DNA of 64,000 bases from Dyella acidisoli (GCF_030160295.1 NZ_BSOB01000004.1:1-64000); one strand, 5' to 3'. Shown: positions 9,301 through 18,120, counted from the stretch's first letter. Notes: generated by a model from the letters alone, not told the origin. Numbers and translations: made by a program.

Positions 9301-12300
9301 CGGTCACGGTGGAATTGAAAATGCCCTGGAACGTATTGGGTTGGCCGACACCGAACGGATAACCCGCACAACGCTGGTTATTGGTGTTGTTGTTGAGGTT
9401 GTCGCAGAACGATTTGGCCACCGCATATTCGGACGAACTGATCACCTGGTCCGGTTGCACATTGGGCACCTGGTGCGTCGGATCGGTGTCGTAATACGCA
9501 TAGCGCGACAGCGTGACGCTGGTGCTGTTCTGCGCTTGCTCGGCGGCGGTCAGGTTGTACGTGGTGGTCTGGAATACGCGCCGCTGGTTGGTGAACTGCT
9601 GCGCATTCAGCGTCACGCTGCCATTGGCTTCGATGTCGCCGGAAAGATTGGTGATCGACGCGCTCAGGCCACCACTGGCATTGCCAGCCAGCGTGAGGTC
9701 GCCAGTGGTGAAGATGGTGGCGTCACGGTTGAGCAGTGCACCGCTCACGTACAGCGCGATGCTGTTGGTGGCTGCGATCAAGCCGCTCTGATAGGGATTG
9801 TTGCTGGTGCTAGTACCAAGATCCACGCCGTTGGTCAGCGAACCGGCGGTGGCGGTGATGCTGCCGCCGATGATGTTAGCGGTGTTAGTCAGCGCACCGG
9901 CGTTGAGCGTGATGCTGCTGCCATCAATATTGCCTTCGTTGCTGAGCGTGCCACCAGTACTCAGCGTGGTGCTGTTGCTATTGAGCGTGGCACCCGCGGC
10001 GTTATCGATGTTCGCCGCACTGACGGTGAGGTTGTTCGGCGCCTGTAGCGTAGCGCCCGCGGCATTGCTGAAGTTGCCGGAGACGTTGAGCGTGAGGTTG
10101 TTGTTGGCGCTTAGCTGGTTGCCGACGGCGTTGGTGTAGTTGCCACTGAGGGTCAACGTGAGATTCTGACCCGCAGCCACCTTGCCCACGCCGGTGAAAC
10201 TGCCCAGGCTCAGGTTACCGCTGCCATTGGTGGCCAGCGTGCCACTTGCGTTATCCAGCGAAGCCAGTGCGAATGTGAGGTTGCCGCCGGATTGCAGCGA
10301 GCCTTGTGCATTTTCCAGGCTGGCGCTGCCGTCGTTCCAGGTGAGATCGCCGGCCGCGTATAAGGTGCCGCCAACGTTGCTCATGCTGCCAAGGCTAAGC
10401 GTAAGTGCTTGCCCGGCCACAATCTTGCCGCTGTTGTTGTTATCGAGGCTCGATGCCGACAGCGTAAACGCGCCTTGGCCGCCCAAGGTGCCACCTTCGT
10501 TCACCACGTTCTGCGCCACCGACACAGTGGTCGTGCCCTGGCCGGTATTGGCGATGCGGCCGTTGGTGTCATCCAGGCTTGCGCCGTTGAGGCTCATGCT
10601 GGCCACGCTATTGCCACTGCCCGCTTCGATCGTGCCGGCACGATTGCTGAGGGCGCCATTGCTGCCGAGGCTCAACGAGCCGAGCGCTTGCAGTGCACCA
10701 CCGTCGTTGATCAGGCTGCTTTGCGCGGTAACACCGAGCGCAGTGCCGGCATAGATTTGCCCGGCATTCGTGAGGCTGCCGGCGTTGATGGTTGCCGCGC
10801 CGTTGCCGCCGATGAATCCGCTAGCACCATTGGTCAATGCGCCGTTGATGGTGAGGTTCAACGCTTGCGCGTCGGTCACCTTGATGAAGCCGCCGCTGTT
10901 GTCTAGCGCATTGGCGTTTGCCGTCAGCGCACCGCCGGATTGGATCGTGCCGCCGGCGGTGTTGGTCAGCGTCTGTGCAACGGTGAGTCCAACGTTGTTG
11001 CCGATCAGCGTGCCGTGCACGTTGCTGAAAGTGCCAGCCTTGGTGGTGACGTTGCCGGATACGCTCAGCAGGCCGCCGTCATTCGTCAGTGTGCTGTTCG
11101 TTTGTAGCGAGAGCGCGCCGTTACCCTCGACCTTGCCGTTGCCGTTCGCAAAGTTGCCGGACGTAACAACGCTGAGCGTGCCGCTGCCGGCATCCTGCAA
11201 CGTGCCACCGGTGTTGTCGACGGACGCGGCGTTGATGGAGAGATTCTGCGCGTTGGTGCTGAAGGTGCCGTTGGCATTTTCGAACGCGCCGCCGAAAGTC
11301 AGATTCAGATCGCCGCTGCCGGTCTGGATCAGCGAGCCGTACTGATTGTTCAGCGCAGCCGCTTGCAGCACCAGCGTACCTGCGCTGATCTTGCCGCCTT
11401 GTGCGGCGGTCGTTCCGCCGTTGATCAAGCTGCCGGGTGTGGTGATGGTAACTGTGCTGTTGGCGGCCAAGTTGCCGCCCGCATTCGTCACATTGCCTTG
11501 GTTCGCAGTGAGCGCAATGGTGTTCGCACGCGTCTGACTGCTCGACAAGTCAATCGTGCTGCCGGTAAAGCGCAGATTGCCCGCCGCCAATGCGCGTCCG
11601 TTGTCGGCCAGGTTGCCAGTGGTCGTTACGGTGAGATCGCCGGTGTTGCCGAGCGAACCATTGCTTTGCAAGCTAGCTGCGAGTGTGCCGTTGCCACTGA
11701 GGCTGGCGGCAGTGAGCGTGGCATTGCCTGCAGCAGCAAGCGTGCCGGTGTTGCTCAGCGTACCGCCGATGTTCCAGGTTGCGTTACCCAGCGCGTAGGC
11801 AGTGCCGCCATTGCTTGCATTGCCTTGCGTGGCGACGCTGAGTGATGTGCCACTGCGCAAGCTGCCGGTGCTGACGAGACTTGCAGCGGTGAGATTGAAA
11901 CCTTGTGCGCCATACACCGTACCAGCGTTGGTCAACGCTCCACCCAACTGCAGCGTGGTCAGCTGCGTGCCGTAGAGTGTGCCGGTTGCTTCATTGTCGA
12001 CGACACCCGTACCGGTGATGTTGAGATTGCCGCCGCCTTGGATGATGCCGGCGTTGTCGAGCAGCGAAGACGTATCCGCACTCAAGTCACTCGCAGCGAG
12101 GATCGAACCGCCAGTCTGGTTGGTGAGCGTGGCATCGTGTTGGAAGGCGAGTGTGCCACCGGCCTGCAAGCTGCCGCTGTTGGTGACACTTGCTGCCTGC
12201 ACCGTGACGTTGCTGCCACTTTGGATTTGACCGCTGTTGGTGACGCTGGCGCCGGTAAGCACGAGTGTCTGGCCGGTAACCAGTTTGCCGCTGTTGCTCA

Positions 12301-15300
12301 GGGTTCCCGTGCTGCCCAGTTGCGTGGCACCCGTGGCGCTCAAGGTACCCTGGTTGGTAAGCGCGCTACCGGCGATGACGAGGTTGCCGTTGTCCGCTTG
12401 CAGCGTGCCGCTGTTGCTGGCGCTGCTGTGCGCCGTGATGCTGACCGACTGCTTGGCTTCCAGCGTACCGGTGTTGGCGAAACTGTTGGCGCTGAACGAT
12501 ACGTCCTGACCGCTGTAGATATCGCCGCTGCTGGCAGAGCTGAAGCTGCCACCCACCTGCGCGGAAAGATTGCCACCGATGGCGTACAGCTCGCCACTGT
12601 TGCTGAAGTCGCCGCTGCTTTGCAGGCTCAGGGTTTGTTGCGCCTGGATCGCACCGCTGCTTACGACGTTGCCGTTGCTGTCGAGCGTGAGCGTGCCCGC
12701 GCTGCGCAGCGTGCCAGTGTTGTTCACGCTGCCTGCCGTGAATGTGGCAGTGCGCGTGGCGTACAGCATGCCGGCATTGGTCAGTGCCTGGATAAGGCCA
12801 AGATTGAAATCCTGGCCTGCATACATCGTCGCGCCGGCGGTATTATTGAGCGACGCCGCATGCGTCAGATCGAGATCGCTGCCCGCCTGCAGCACGCCCG
12901 CATTGCTTACGCCGCCGGTTTGGCCGAACGTAAGCGTGCCGCCCGCGATCCACTGGGCGCTGCCAGCGTTGGTCAAGGCAGTGCCAAAGAGTGCGGCATT
13001 GCCTTTCGCGTTGATGATGCCTTCGTTGCTCTGCGTGGCCGCCGACAATGTCAGATCAGCACCGCTCTGCACCTGGCCACCGGCCTGGTTGTCGAAGCCC
13101 GTCGCCGTCAGGTTGATCGCCTGTCCAGTCACCAGCACGCCGCTGTTCTGTGCGGTGCTGGTCAGCTGTGCTTGCAGGTTGTGAGAAGCACTGAGTGTTC
13201 CGGAGTTGGAAAGCGTGGTCGCGTTGAGCGTGATGTCAGACTGATCGGACTGCAGCTTGCCGCTGTTGGTGAACGCACCACCCAGCGTGAGGGTATCCGC
13301 TTGCTGCGCTTCGATGCTGCCTGCGTTGCTCAGCGAGGCTGCACTGAGCGTGATGCCTTGGCTGCCGTAGATATCGCCGCTGGTCTGACTGGTGAACGCA
13401 CCCGTTAGCGTTGACGTCCATGCACCACCAAGTGCATACAGCTTGCCGCTGTTGCTCAGCGTGCCGCCGCTCAACGTCAGCGCGCTGCCCGCCTGCACAG
13501 TGCCAGCGGTAGTGAGTTGCGCTGCAGTCAGGCTCACGTTGCTGCCGGCGAGTAGTGTGCCGGTACTGCTGAGGCTGTTGCTTGCATTGAGCGTGGCGCT
13601 ACCGTTGGCACCCAAGGTACCGGTGTTGCCGAGCGTGCCGGTCGCGAGCGTGAGGTTGCCCGCACTGGTCTGCATCGCGCCACTGTTGGTGAGCGATGCG
13701 GCGTACAGCATGTTCAGGTCGCCGCCGGACTGCACCACACCGGCATTGCTGACGTTGCCGGTCTGATTGAGCGCAAGTATTCCGGCGGTAATCCATTGCG
13801 CGCCACTGGCATTGGTGAATGCGGTGCCGGAGAGCGTCGCGTTGCCTTTTGCGTTGACGCTACCTTCGTTATTCAGCGTGGCGGTCGACAACGTGAAATC
13901 AGTACCGCTCTGGATTTGTCCACCGACCTGATTGTCGAACGCGGCAGACGACAGATTGATCGCTTGCCCGCTGACCAGCACGCCGCTGTTCTGTACGGCG
14001 CTGTTCACTTGCGCTTGCAGATTACCGTACGCGCTGAGCGTGCCGCTGTTGGAAAGACTGAATGCGCTGAGCGTGAGGTCGGATTGATCGGATTGCAGTT
14101 TGCCACTGTTGATCAAGGCACCGACAAGCTTGATGGCATTGCCCTGCTGCGCTTCGATGTTGCCGGCATTGGTCAACGACGCAGCATTCAACGCAAGGTT
14201 CTGGCTGCCGTACACGTCGCTGCCGCTCTGGTTGGCGAATGCGCCGCTCAGTGTGGCCGTCCACGCGCCGCCGAGTGCATAGAGCTTGCCGCTGTTGCTT
14301 AGCGTGCCGCCTTGCAAGCTCAGCGCACCGCCTGCCTGCACTGCACCGCTGGTGGTCAGTTGTGCCGAACTCAACGACACGTTGCCGCTGGCGATCGCTT
14401 TACCGGTGCTGCTCAGCGCGCTGGTTGCGCCGAGTGTCGCGTTGCCATTGGCGCTCAAGGTACCGCTGTTGCCCAGCGAATCGGCGTGGATGACGAGATC
14501 GCCGGCATCGGTCTGCAAGATGCCGCTGTTGTCGGCGTGACCGCCGGTCTGCAAGTTCGCGCCTTGCGCTGCTTCGATCGTTCCGGCATTGCCAAACGAT
14601 GCGCCGCTCAGATTGATGGCGCTGCCGGCGTAGATGCTGGCCGAAGCAGCATTGTTCAGCGCACCGCTCGCCTGCGCGGTGAGTGCGCCGTTTTGCGCTT
14701 CGATCTGGCCGCTGTTGCTTAGCTGGCCGTTGGCGGACAACGTCATGGCGGAGCCGCTGTACAGCGTGCCGCTGTTGCTGAGATCCGCGCTGCTGACGTT
14801 CACTGCGCCACCGGCGGCAAGCGTGCCCTGGTTGCTCAACGATTGCGCTGCTTGCACGGTGAGGTTGCCGGTGGCGGTGGTCTTGCCGCCAAGCGTCACC
14901 TGGCCTGCGCTGGTCAGCGAAAGATCGCCGTTTTGTGCGGAGATCTGGCCCTGGCTGTTCACGCCAAGACCCGCTTCGGTGCCGATCAAACGGATGGCAT
15001 TCGCATACATGCCACCGAGTGCCGATACATCCAGCGCCACCGCGGGCGTTGCGCCCGTGCCAGCAATGGATTGCGTGGCCAGCGTGGTGTAATCGATGCG
15101 ATTGCTGCCGGTGATGACGTTGATCTGGTGCGCCCACACGCCGGCGTTGATTTCCACCGCGCGCGCAAGCAAGTCGACCTGATCCATCTGGCTGCCGAGC
15201 AGACCTTGCGCGTTGACCGTGATGGTGCCGCCGCTGACGTTGAAGCCGGACAAGCCGCCGTTCGCATCAAGAATCGGCACACCCGTCACCAGCGTGCCGC

Positions 15301-15928
15301 GCGGCGCGTTGATGAAACCGCAGCCGCCGCAGGTGATGCCGTTGGGATTGGCCACCACCACTTGCGCTGCGTGGCCTGCCACTTCCATTGCGCCGTTCAA
15401 CACGCTCGGCTGCGTGGATGTGACTTCGTTGAGGATCAGCGTTGCTGACTGGCCGGGGCCAAGATTCGGATTGCCGGTGATGTAACCCGCCAGCTGCGTA
15501 TTGCTGATGGCACCGCTGTTGTTGAGGATTAGCCCGTTGCTGCTGACGTTGAACTGCTGATACGTGTTGTGCGACACGCCTGCGTTGTTCGGCGCAGCGA
15601 TGTTCACCACCGGCACGCCGTTGGGTGCAGCGATCACGTTGGTGTGGGTTGCGCCGTCGGGGACCGTTTGGGCATGCGCATTTGGCAGACCCAATGCGAG
15701 CGTGAGTGCTGCCCAAAGTGCTTGGCGGCGCAAAGAGTGACGCCATGCTTTTTGTTCCCTCCCCTGCGGGCAGGGGAGGGTTAGGGTGGGGTTGCTTGCG
15801 CTTGCCGCGACATGGGCATTCGTCGCAGAGCTGGGGACTTCACCCCACCCCAGCCCTCCCCTACTGCACGTAGGGGAGGGAGCAAGAATTGTGTTGTTTG
15901 TGGCGTGGCGTACAGCAGTGTCCTTCAT
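3395..15928 (-). CDS. Two-partner secretion exoprotein (FhaB/CdiA-type TpsA) with C39/papain-like toxin tip
   Basis: A 4177-residue filamentous-haemagglutinin-type exoprotein. Residues about 60-86 form the signal peptide (cleavage after NAHA). The TPS secretion domain covers about residues 90-330 and has both hallmark motifs, NPNL and NPNGI. A beta-helical shaft of hundreds of 'LSNSGTL'-type repeats and a second region of 'AGNNLTLNAG' repeats follow. A pretoxin region contains a Gly/Ala-rich LLHGLVGAATAALGSGNA stretch and YNRQLHPAE. The last ~130 residues carry Cys4049 (SNSCVAGC), His4130 (SIHAVVVDE) and Asp4146 (IRDPWP), the order of a papain-like/C39-like cysteine peptidase. It is expected to be carried by the TpsB encoded upstream and to deliver the C-terminal domain to neighbouring cells. 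The first 57 residues are encoded by an inverted repeat pair, so the exact start is uncertain; a TTG further in (Leu-Arg-Arg before the hydrophobic core) is an alternative. Confidence 0.9.
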   Translation of the reverse strand: MKDTAVRHATNNTILAPSPTCSRGGLGWGEVPSSATNAHVAASASNPTLTLPCPQGREQKAWRHSLRRQALWAALTLALGLPNAHAQTVPDGATHTNVIAAPNGVPVVNIAAPNNAGVSHNTYQQFNVSSNGLILNNSGAISNTQLAGYITGNPNLGPGQSATLILNEVTSTQPSVLNGAMEVAGHAAQVVVANPNGITCGGCGFINAPRGTLVTGVPILDANGGLSGFNVSGGTITVNAQGLLGSQMDQVDLLARAVEINAGVWAHQINVITGSNRIDYTTLATQSIAGTGATPAVALDVSALGGMYANAIRLIGTEAGLGVNSQGQISAQNGDLSLTSAGQVTLGGKTTATGNLTVQAAQSLSNQGTLAAGGAVNVSSADLSNSGTLYSGSAMTLSANGQLSNSGQIEAQNGALTAQASGALNNAASASIYAGSAINLSGASFGNAGTIEAAQGANLQTGGHADNSGILQTDAGDLVIHADSLGNSGTLSANGNATLGATSALSSTGKAIASGNVSLSSAQLTTSGAVQAGGALSLQGGTLSNSGKLYALGGAWTATLSGAFANQSGSDVYGSQNLALNAASLTNAGNIEAQQGNAIKLVGALINSGKLQSDQSDLTLSAFSLSNSGTLSAYGNLQAQVNSAVQNSGVLVSGQAINLSSAAFDNQVGGQIQSGTDFTLSTATLNNEGSVNAKGNATLSGTAFTNASGAQWITAGILALNQTGNVSNAGVVQSGGDLNMLYAASLTNSGAMQTSAGNLTLATGTLGNTGTLGANGSATLNASNSLSSTGTLLAGSNVSLTAAQLTTAGTVQAGSALTLSGGTLSNSGKLYALGGAWTSTLTGAFTSQTSGDIYGSQGITLSAASLSNAGSIEAQQADTLTLGGAFTNSGKLQSDQSDITLNATTLSNSGTLSASHNLQAQLTSTAQNSGVLVTGQAINLTATGFDNQAGGQVQSGADLTLSAATQSNEGIINAKGNAALFGTALTNAGSAQWIAGGTLTFGQTGGVSNAGVLQAGSDLDLTHAASLNNTAGATMYAGQDFNLGLIQALTNAGMLYATRTATFTAGSVNNTGTLRSAGTLTLDSNGNVVSSGAIQAQQTLSLQSSGDFSNSGELYAIGGNLSAQVGGSFSSASSGDIYSGQDVSFSANSFANTGTLEAKQSVSITAHSSASNSGTLQADNGNLVIAGSALTNQGTLSATGATQLGSTGTLSNSGKLVTGQTLVLTGASVTNSGQIQSGSNVTVQAASVTNSGSLQAGGTLAFQHDATLTNQTGGSILAASDLSADTSSLLDNAGIIQGGGNLNITGTGVVDNEATGTLYGTQLTTLQLGGALTNAGTVYGAQGFNLTAASLVSTGSLRSGTSLSVATQGNASNGGTAYALGNATWNIGGTLSNTGTLAAAGNATLTAASLSGNGTLAASLQSNGSLGNTGDLTVTTTGNLADNGRALAAGNLRFTGSTIDLSSSQTRANTIALTANQGNVTNAGGNLAANSTVTITTPGSLINGGTTAAQGGKISAGTLVLQAAALNNQYGSLIQTGSGDLNLTFGGAFENANGTFSTNAQNLSINAASVDNTGGTLQDAGSGTLSVVTSGNFANGNGKVEGNGALSLQTNSTLTNDGGLLSVSGNVTTKAGTFSNVHGTLIGNNVGLTVAQTLTNTAGGTIQSGGALTANANALDNSGGFIKVTDAQALNLTINGALTNGASGFIGGNGAATINAGSLTNAGQIYAGTALGVTAQSSLINDGGALQALGSLSLGSNGALSNRAGTIEAGSGNSVASMSLNGASLDDTNGRIANTGQGTTTVSVAQNVVNEGGTLGGQGAFTLSASSLDNNNSGKIVAGQALTLSLGSMSNVGGTLYAAGDLTWNDGSASLENAQGSLQSGGNLTFALASLDNASGTLATNGSGNLSLGSFTGVGKVAAGQNLTLTLSGNYTNAVGNQLSANNNLTLNVSGNFSNAAGATLQAPNNLTVSAANIDNAAGATLNSNSTTLSTGGTLSNEGNIDGSSITLNAGALTNTANIIGGSITATAGSLTNGVDLGTSTSNNPYQSGLIAATNSIALYVSGALLNRDATIFTTGDLTLAGNASGGLSASITNLSGDIEANGSVTLNAQQFTNQRRVFQTTTYNLTAAEQAQNSTSVTLSRYAYYDTDPTHQVPNVQPDQVISSSEYAVAKSFCDNLNNNTNNQRCAGYPFGVGQPNTFQGIFNSTVTAVQEIAAISSQSKLLAGGNITINGSVLNDKSTIAAGNNLTINGQNGNAGGGATSTYTVQNIAFAPTATVQTSINEESATQQLQSNPRAWVDGPWMSYGTSSTSSTISLAPGSVPSWITFNAGSDAPGVMSAGNTVSITAQTINNTTVGANGQPVQNAIGLGSNSAGQAVGGNAATTVGSASGASGSVGSVAVGNTPNQTNGSSLSVASARSTGTGSTVNAPGVAQGLAPGAASTPGVNSTSTPATGAHPSLASPQVVSTLVGPNATIKLPQTGLYAIDVQPGSEFLIETNPQFTRYSTFISSDYMLQKLGLDPHQTEQRLGDGFYEQQQVLDQITDLTGRRYLADDTDALDQYRDLMNNAVQVAQQFNLSVGVALTPAQMANLTQDIVWLVNVNVDGHQVLEPVVYLSTSDAKNLAANGATIAGKNVVLNASGDITNNGTIAASQNAQLTASNLLNSGTISAGNDLSLTAAQNILNGGTIKAGGNVSLVAGGDVLSGVSVAQNLGAVALPGLSTAIGPVALNNTALPGGITAGGSLAINAGRDLQLDTAPVKAGGNLSLAAGRDLTATATAISAGGNAQLLAGRDLSLIATGSTNRVGTLMNGVETTTHTVSTLSAGGALTLVAGNDLISQGAQLTGGTINLGAGHDATLTTVTDSVTRNTQGFQGHMLVGTGQSDQTVRGTTLTGSNGINVAANHDLTITAGQLNSANGDVALSAGNNLTLNAANEDHSSYRDTLTRTSGFLSSSSTHTYDASSDSNVIGTSISGNNVTLAAGNNLATQAVQLTANNALSISAVNNVTLGAGEQTHTEEHDYQHSSFNFFSDSTKRFGSVDPEWRSNQSSTTINQTTSIGSTLSGDTVTVAAGHDLTGTAVQIAGTHDVTLAAGNNLTLNAGQDTYTETQSSGTSHTGLMNGGGFSVLIGNKSEKTTSIDKEVSYTGSLVGSTDGAVTLTAGNNVHITGSDVLSQTATTIVGKNVTIDAALGSQDITQTQKQSQGGISLGLSGGVAGTAQTLAADVQGATSSSSDSRLKALYAMQAAQTLFSPGAGNAMHVNGTGLDALENTPGALQSGYQKGLTDSSTATGGGVGGGVEDAGKSTGISLHIGIGGGSSTTTGKTHDDVAYGSKISSNGDVTIAATGGDLNVVGSQINGNNVTLSATHDINLLSQAEQHTQSNDSHNASGEVGISIGQTTGIYLSAAAGEAIAHGNGTTHTDSVVSAQNTLTMLSGNDTTIKGAQATGNTVLANIGGNLNVASEQDTNDYASHSIQGGITLVYGWSDGGVGVSGNLSASKANSNYASVTQMSGIGAGNGGFDLLVGGNTNLKGAVVASTASVDKNILDTGSLTYSNIQNQAKSSAESISVGGGMSTGSMSGMSGFSGGIGIPQNSNKSSTTQAGIAQGTVVVRDNPKQDLSGLNRNPSLSDANGLANTFDPNKVAQNQQAGMLAGQVGMTAVGDIAYIMQKQAAENLAQASKSGDQAAITSAQTNLQAWSDGGADKVLLHGLVGAATAALGSGNALQGALGASAGEIASGAMQNYLLSNHIDPSSSEGKALMQLGSAIIGGSVGGGAGAATAIQGDQYNRQLHPAELSLIVGDLAKKYVDAYNAAHPDATIDQTDAETMLIKQALRQVDNQWAQQLGQDDGEARAWLAANASQYALPNGEQVFTATDAEKANWNLYADPYKTSYLLSHFTTLKYGLGDQTGASFDLDQYASIADQIRDNATLAALYRKVDQGQTLTESELNQVAYLQALKPLLQLNPVGSIGVSLADGKYMDAAGQSILLFGPAALEGGLLDVGRAASSTYDAALGQIAGNGEQVFPNVVKGIYQPTGPLLGQLESNSCVAGCVRMAATSDMPEAYVRAAIGTSNTDGTSLASIPGGLQQLGYQGSSSFVTGATADSIAAETAAGSTAIVNVKTGAGSIHAVVVDEISGGMAFIRDPWPPGVGSSYSVPVSALDKSMTGQAVFIKTP
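11730..14290 (-). repeat. Large internal duplication in the TpsA shaft (~281-residue units)
   Basis: The anchor sequence encoding GKLYALGGAW occurs near 14275 and again at 13432, 843 bp apart, and everything between (GDIYGSQ, SDQSD, QNSGVLVTGQAINL, AQWI) recurs in the same order. A third, more diverged unit begins near 12581 (GELYAIGG). Two near-identical copies suggest a fairly recent tandem duplication that lengthened the shaft. Confidence 0.75.
15758..15880. repeat. CCCTCCCC-type inverted repeat pair (family C) inside the TpsA leader
   Basis: Two head-to-head copies, 15758-15794 and 15842-15880, each a CCCTCCCC...GGGGAGGG hairpin followed by an AGGGTGGGG-type tail. The same element, as CCCTCTCCCC, occurs in intergenic spaces at 20921-21073, 49281-49318, 53045-53202 and 61854-61990. 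Here it is in frame and encodes about residues 16-57 of the exoprotein, between the start codon and the signal-peptide core. Confidence 0.8.
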
Positions 15929-15996
15929 AGCATCGATCCTCGATGTATCCCCTGCATGCCGTTACCGGCATGTCGTTCGAACTGCGACGCAACGCG

Positions 15997-17727
15997 TCAG
16001 TAGGTGTAGATCCATTGCATGCCGGCGGTGGGGCGCCGGACCGGGAAACCGCGTGGCGTCTGCAGCGGCCACCCGGCAAACAGATCCCAGCTCAGGCCCC
16101 AGCGCGAACCGCGCACGCCCGTCACCACGCCGCTCAGGCTATGGCTTGCATAAGTGCTCGACACGTTGCCGCCGACATGGCCCACGTCCACGCCGCCGTA
16201 CAGCGACAAGCCGCTGCCGCCCACTGGCAGGTTGAGCGTGTTGCGCCAGTACGCGCCGTGGTCACCGCCTAGTACGGTGTTGCCGTCGTAGCCGCGCACG
16301 GTGTAGCGGCCGCCGAGCGTGAGGTAATCCTCGGCATAGAGACGATCGCCGGTGGCTTGTGCATGCAATTCGGACAGCCACAACCAAGGCGTAGAGAACA
16401 TTTGGAACGGCGTGCTGAGGCTCGCGTCGAATACGGCGAGCCCGTAACGATTCGTCGGGCCACCGTGTTCACTGGCCTGCCATTGCCCGCCCATCCACGG
16501 CACGCCCCAGCGATAAGCCAGGCGTAGATCCAATTGTGATGAACCGATGTAGCGGCGCTGTATCAACGCGAGTTCCGCAGCGCTCACCTTGCGGCGCTGT
16601 GTCTGGATTTCCACGCTGTCGATGTAGCTGTGTTCGTGGCGCGTGGTCATCGTCAGCTGCACCGAAGTGTGGCTGTGCTGATCCCGATGCAGCAGGCGCG
16701 TGGCGCTGAAGGCGGTGCTGCTGGAGCTGCCGGTATAAGCGAAGGTTTGCAGCGAGCCGAACACCGATTGCCGGTAGGCGTAACTGTTCGCGGCGAGGCT
16801 AAAGGTCCAGTCGCCCCACGGTACGCTGTAATTGAAGTTGTTGCCGTGCGTGCCTTTTGCGTGGTCGTAATCGCCCACGCTGTGCGTGTAGCCGATGCTG
16901 AGCAGATCGTTGATGCCCAGCGGCTGATCCACCGCAAACGTCAGCCCACCTTGTTCCTTGCCGGTGTTGTACGCGCCGCTATCGTCGAGGCTGGCGATCA
17001 ATCGCCAGGGCTTGCCGCGCGTGATGGTGAGCACCAGATCCGAGCTGCCCGGCTGTGTGCCGGGAGCGATATCGATCTTCGCATCTTGCGAGGGCACGCG
17101 CTTGAGCTGTTCCAGCCCTTGTTCGATGGCGCGCAGGTTCAACACATCGCCAGGACGAATCGGCAAGGCACTCTGCCAATCGGCCTTGGCCGAACCCGGC
17201 GCGAAACGCACCGCGCCCAGCGTGCCAGCAAGCAGCACCACACGCAGATGGCCGATGGCGAGGTTCTGCTCCGGAATGACCACGCGACTGGTGATGTAGC
17301 CGCGCGCCAGCAGCAAGTCGGACGTGCGATGCGCAAGCAGACGCAAACCTTCCTGGCCGATGCATTGGCTGCGATAGGCATCGAGGTACTTCTGCACGAA
17401 ACCGAATTCGTGCACGTGCGCGCCTTCCAGCGCGATTGCATCGATGTGAAAGCACGGCGTTTCCGCCGGCACCGTGGTGATGTGATAGTCGGTCTGCTGA
17501 CCGGTTTGCAGGCGCACGTCAGGCGCCGTGCGCAAAGCTTCGCGCTGTTGCGCCTGCTTTTGCGCTTGCTCGCGCTGTGCCTGGTCGACTGCGGTGTTTT
17601 GCGCGCGGGCCACGGGCATATGACCCGCTGCCGCGACGATCAAAGTACACGTTGCCCACGTACGCCACATCGATGTGGCACGGCGTTCGGACGAACGCCG
17701 CGTAAATCCCCTGTTTCTACCGCGCAT
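15997..17727 (-). CDS. TpsB outer-membrane transporter (FhaC/ShlB family)
   Basis: A 576-residue two-partner secretion transporter that should form a 16-stranded outer-membrane barrel with periplasmic POTRA domains, secreting the exoprotein encoded next. Visible features are an N-terminal signal region ending PVARAQ, a Gln-rich linker (QAQREQAQKQAQQ), POTRA-like sequence at about residues 90-250 (CFHIDAIALEGAHV; ARGYITSRVVIPEQNL), and barrel sequence ending in an aromatic C-terminus (MQWIYTY). The conserved VRGY motif (RYTVRGYDGN), which in FhaC tips the L6 loop, is intact. Length is normal for the family. The start at 17727 has AAGGAG about 12 nt upstream; a Met 19 residues in (MWRTW) is an alternative. 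The gap to the exoprotein gene is 68 bp, so the two are probably one transcript. Confidence 0.93.
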   Translation of the reverse strand: MRGRNRGFTRRSSERRATSMWRTWATCTLIVAAAGHMPVARAQNTAVDQAQREQAQKQAQQREALRTAPDVRLQTGQQTDYHITTVPAETPCFHIDAIALEGAHVHEFGFVQKYLDAYRSQCIGQEGLRLLAHRTSDLLLARGYITSRVVIPEQNLAIGHLRVVLLAGTLGAVRFAPGSAKADWQSALPIRPGDVLNLRAIEQGLEQLKRVPSQDAKIDIAPGTQPGSSDLVLTITRGKPWRLIASLDDSGAYNTGKEQGGLTFAVDQPLGINDLLSIGYTHSVGDYDHAKGTHGNNFNYSVPWGDWTFSLAANSYAYRQSVFGSLQTFAYTGSSSSTAFSATRLLHRDQHSHTSVQLTMTTRHEHSYIDSVEIQTQRRKVSAAELALIQRRYIGSSQLDLRLAYRWGVPWMGGQWQASEHGGPTNRYGLAVFDASLSTPFQMFSTPWLWLSELHAQATGDRLYAEDYLTLGGRYTVRGYDGNTVLGGDHGAYWRNTLNLPVGGSGLSLYGGVDVGHVGGNVSSTYASHSLSGVVTGVRGSRWGLSWDLFAGWPLQTPRGFPVRRPTAGMQWIYTY

Positions 17728-17991
17728 GCCAACAACAACTCCTTGAAAAGCCGTCTCTAGCCCCTGTTCACCGCATTCCTTAGTTCCTGCGGTCTATCGA
17801 CGAGCCTTGTGCTGACATGGCCGGTCGGTACGCGCTTATTGTAGCGTGACGTGTGTCTCACTCCATCAGACTTTTCCCAGCGACAGCGCAACGCAAGGTT
17901 CGCGTAGGTTGACGGTGGATCCTAACGTTTGCGGTACTGATGCATGTCATGTTGGTGTGGTAAGGCCTGCGGCGCTTTCGGCCGCTGGAAC

Positions 17992-18064
17992 GTAGGTTGA
18001 GGTGCAAACCCCAACATCGCGATGTGTGCATGCATGGCAATGTTGGGGTTGTCATCCCAACCTG
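17992..18064. repeat. GTAG-headed REP pair (family A, copy 2)
   Basis: GTAGGTTGAGGTGCAAACCC opens and a CCCAACCTGC-type end closes the element, with AACATCGCGATG and ATGTTGGGGTT inside. It is close in sequence to copy 1 at 1461-1530. It lies in the 496-bp divergent space between the tpsB gene and the beta-mannosidase gene; the rest of that space is promoter-type sequence without a supported gene. Confidence 0.75.
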
Positions 18065-18120
18065 CGCATCGTGCATGACCCTATTGCGATGCGGCATGCT
18101 TGCCCTCTAGCCAACTGCTA

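Noticed and set aside
12500-14600. Evenly spaced short repeats that look CRISPR-like at DNA level
   Set aside because: They are in frame and encode the 'NSGTL'-type beta-helix repeats; there are no identical repeats with unique spacers and no cas genes.
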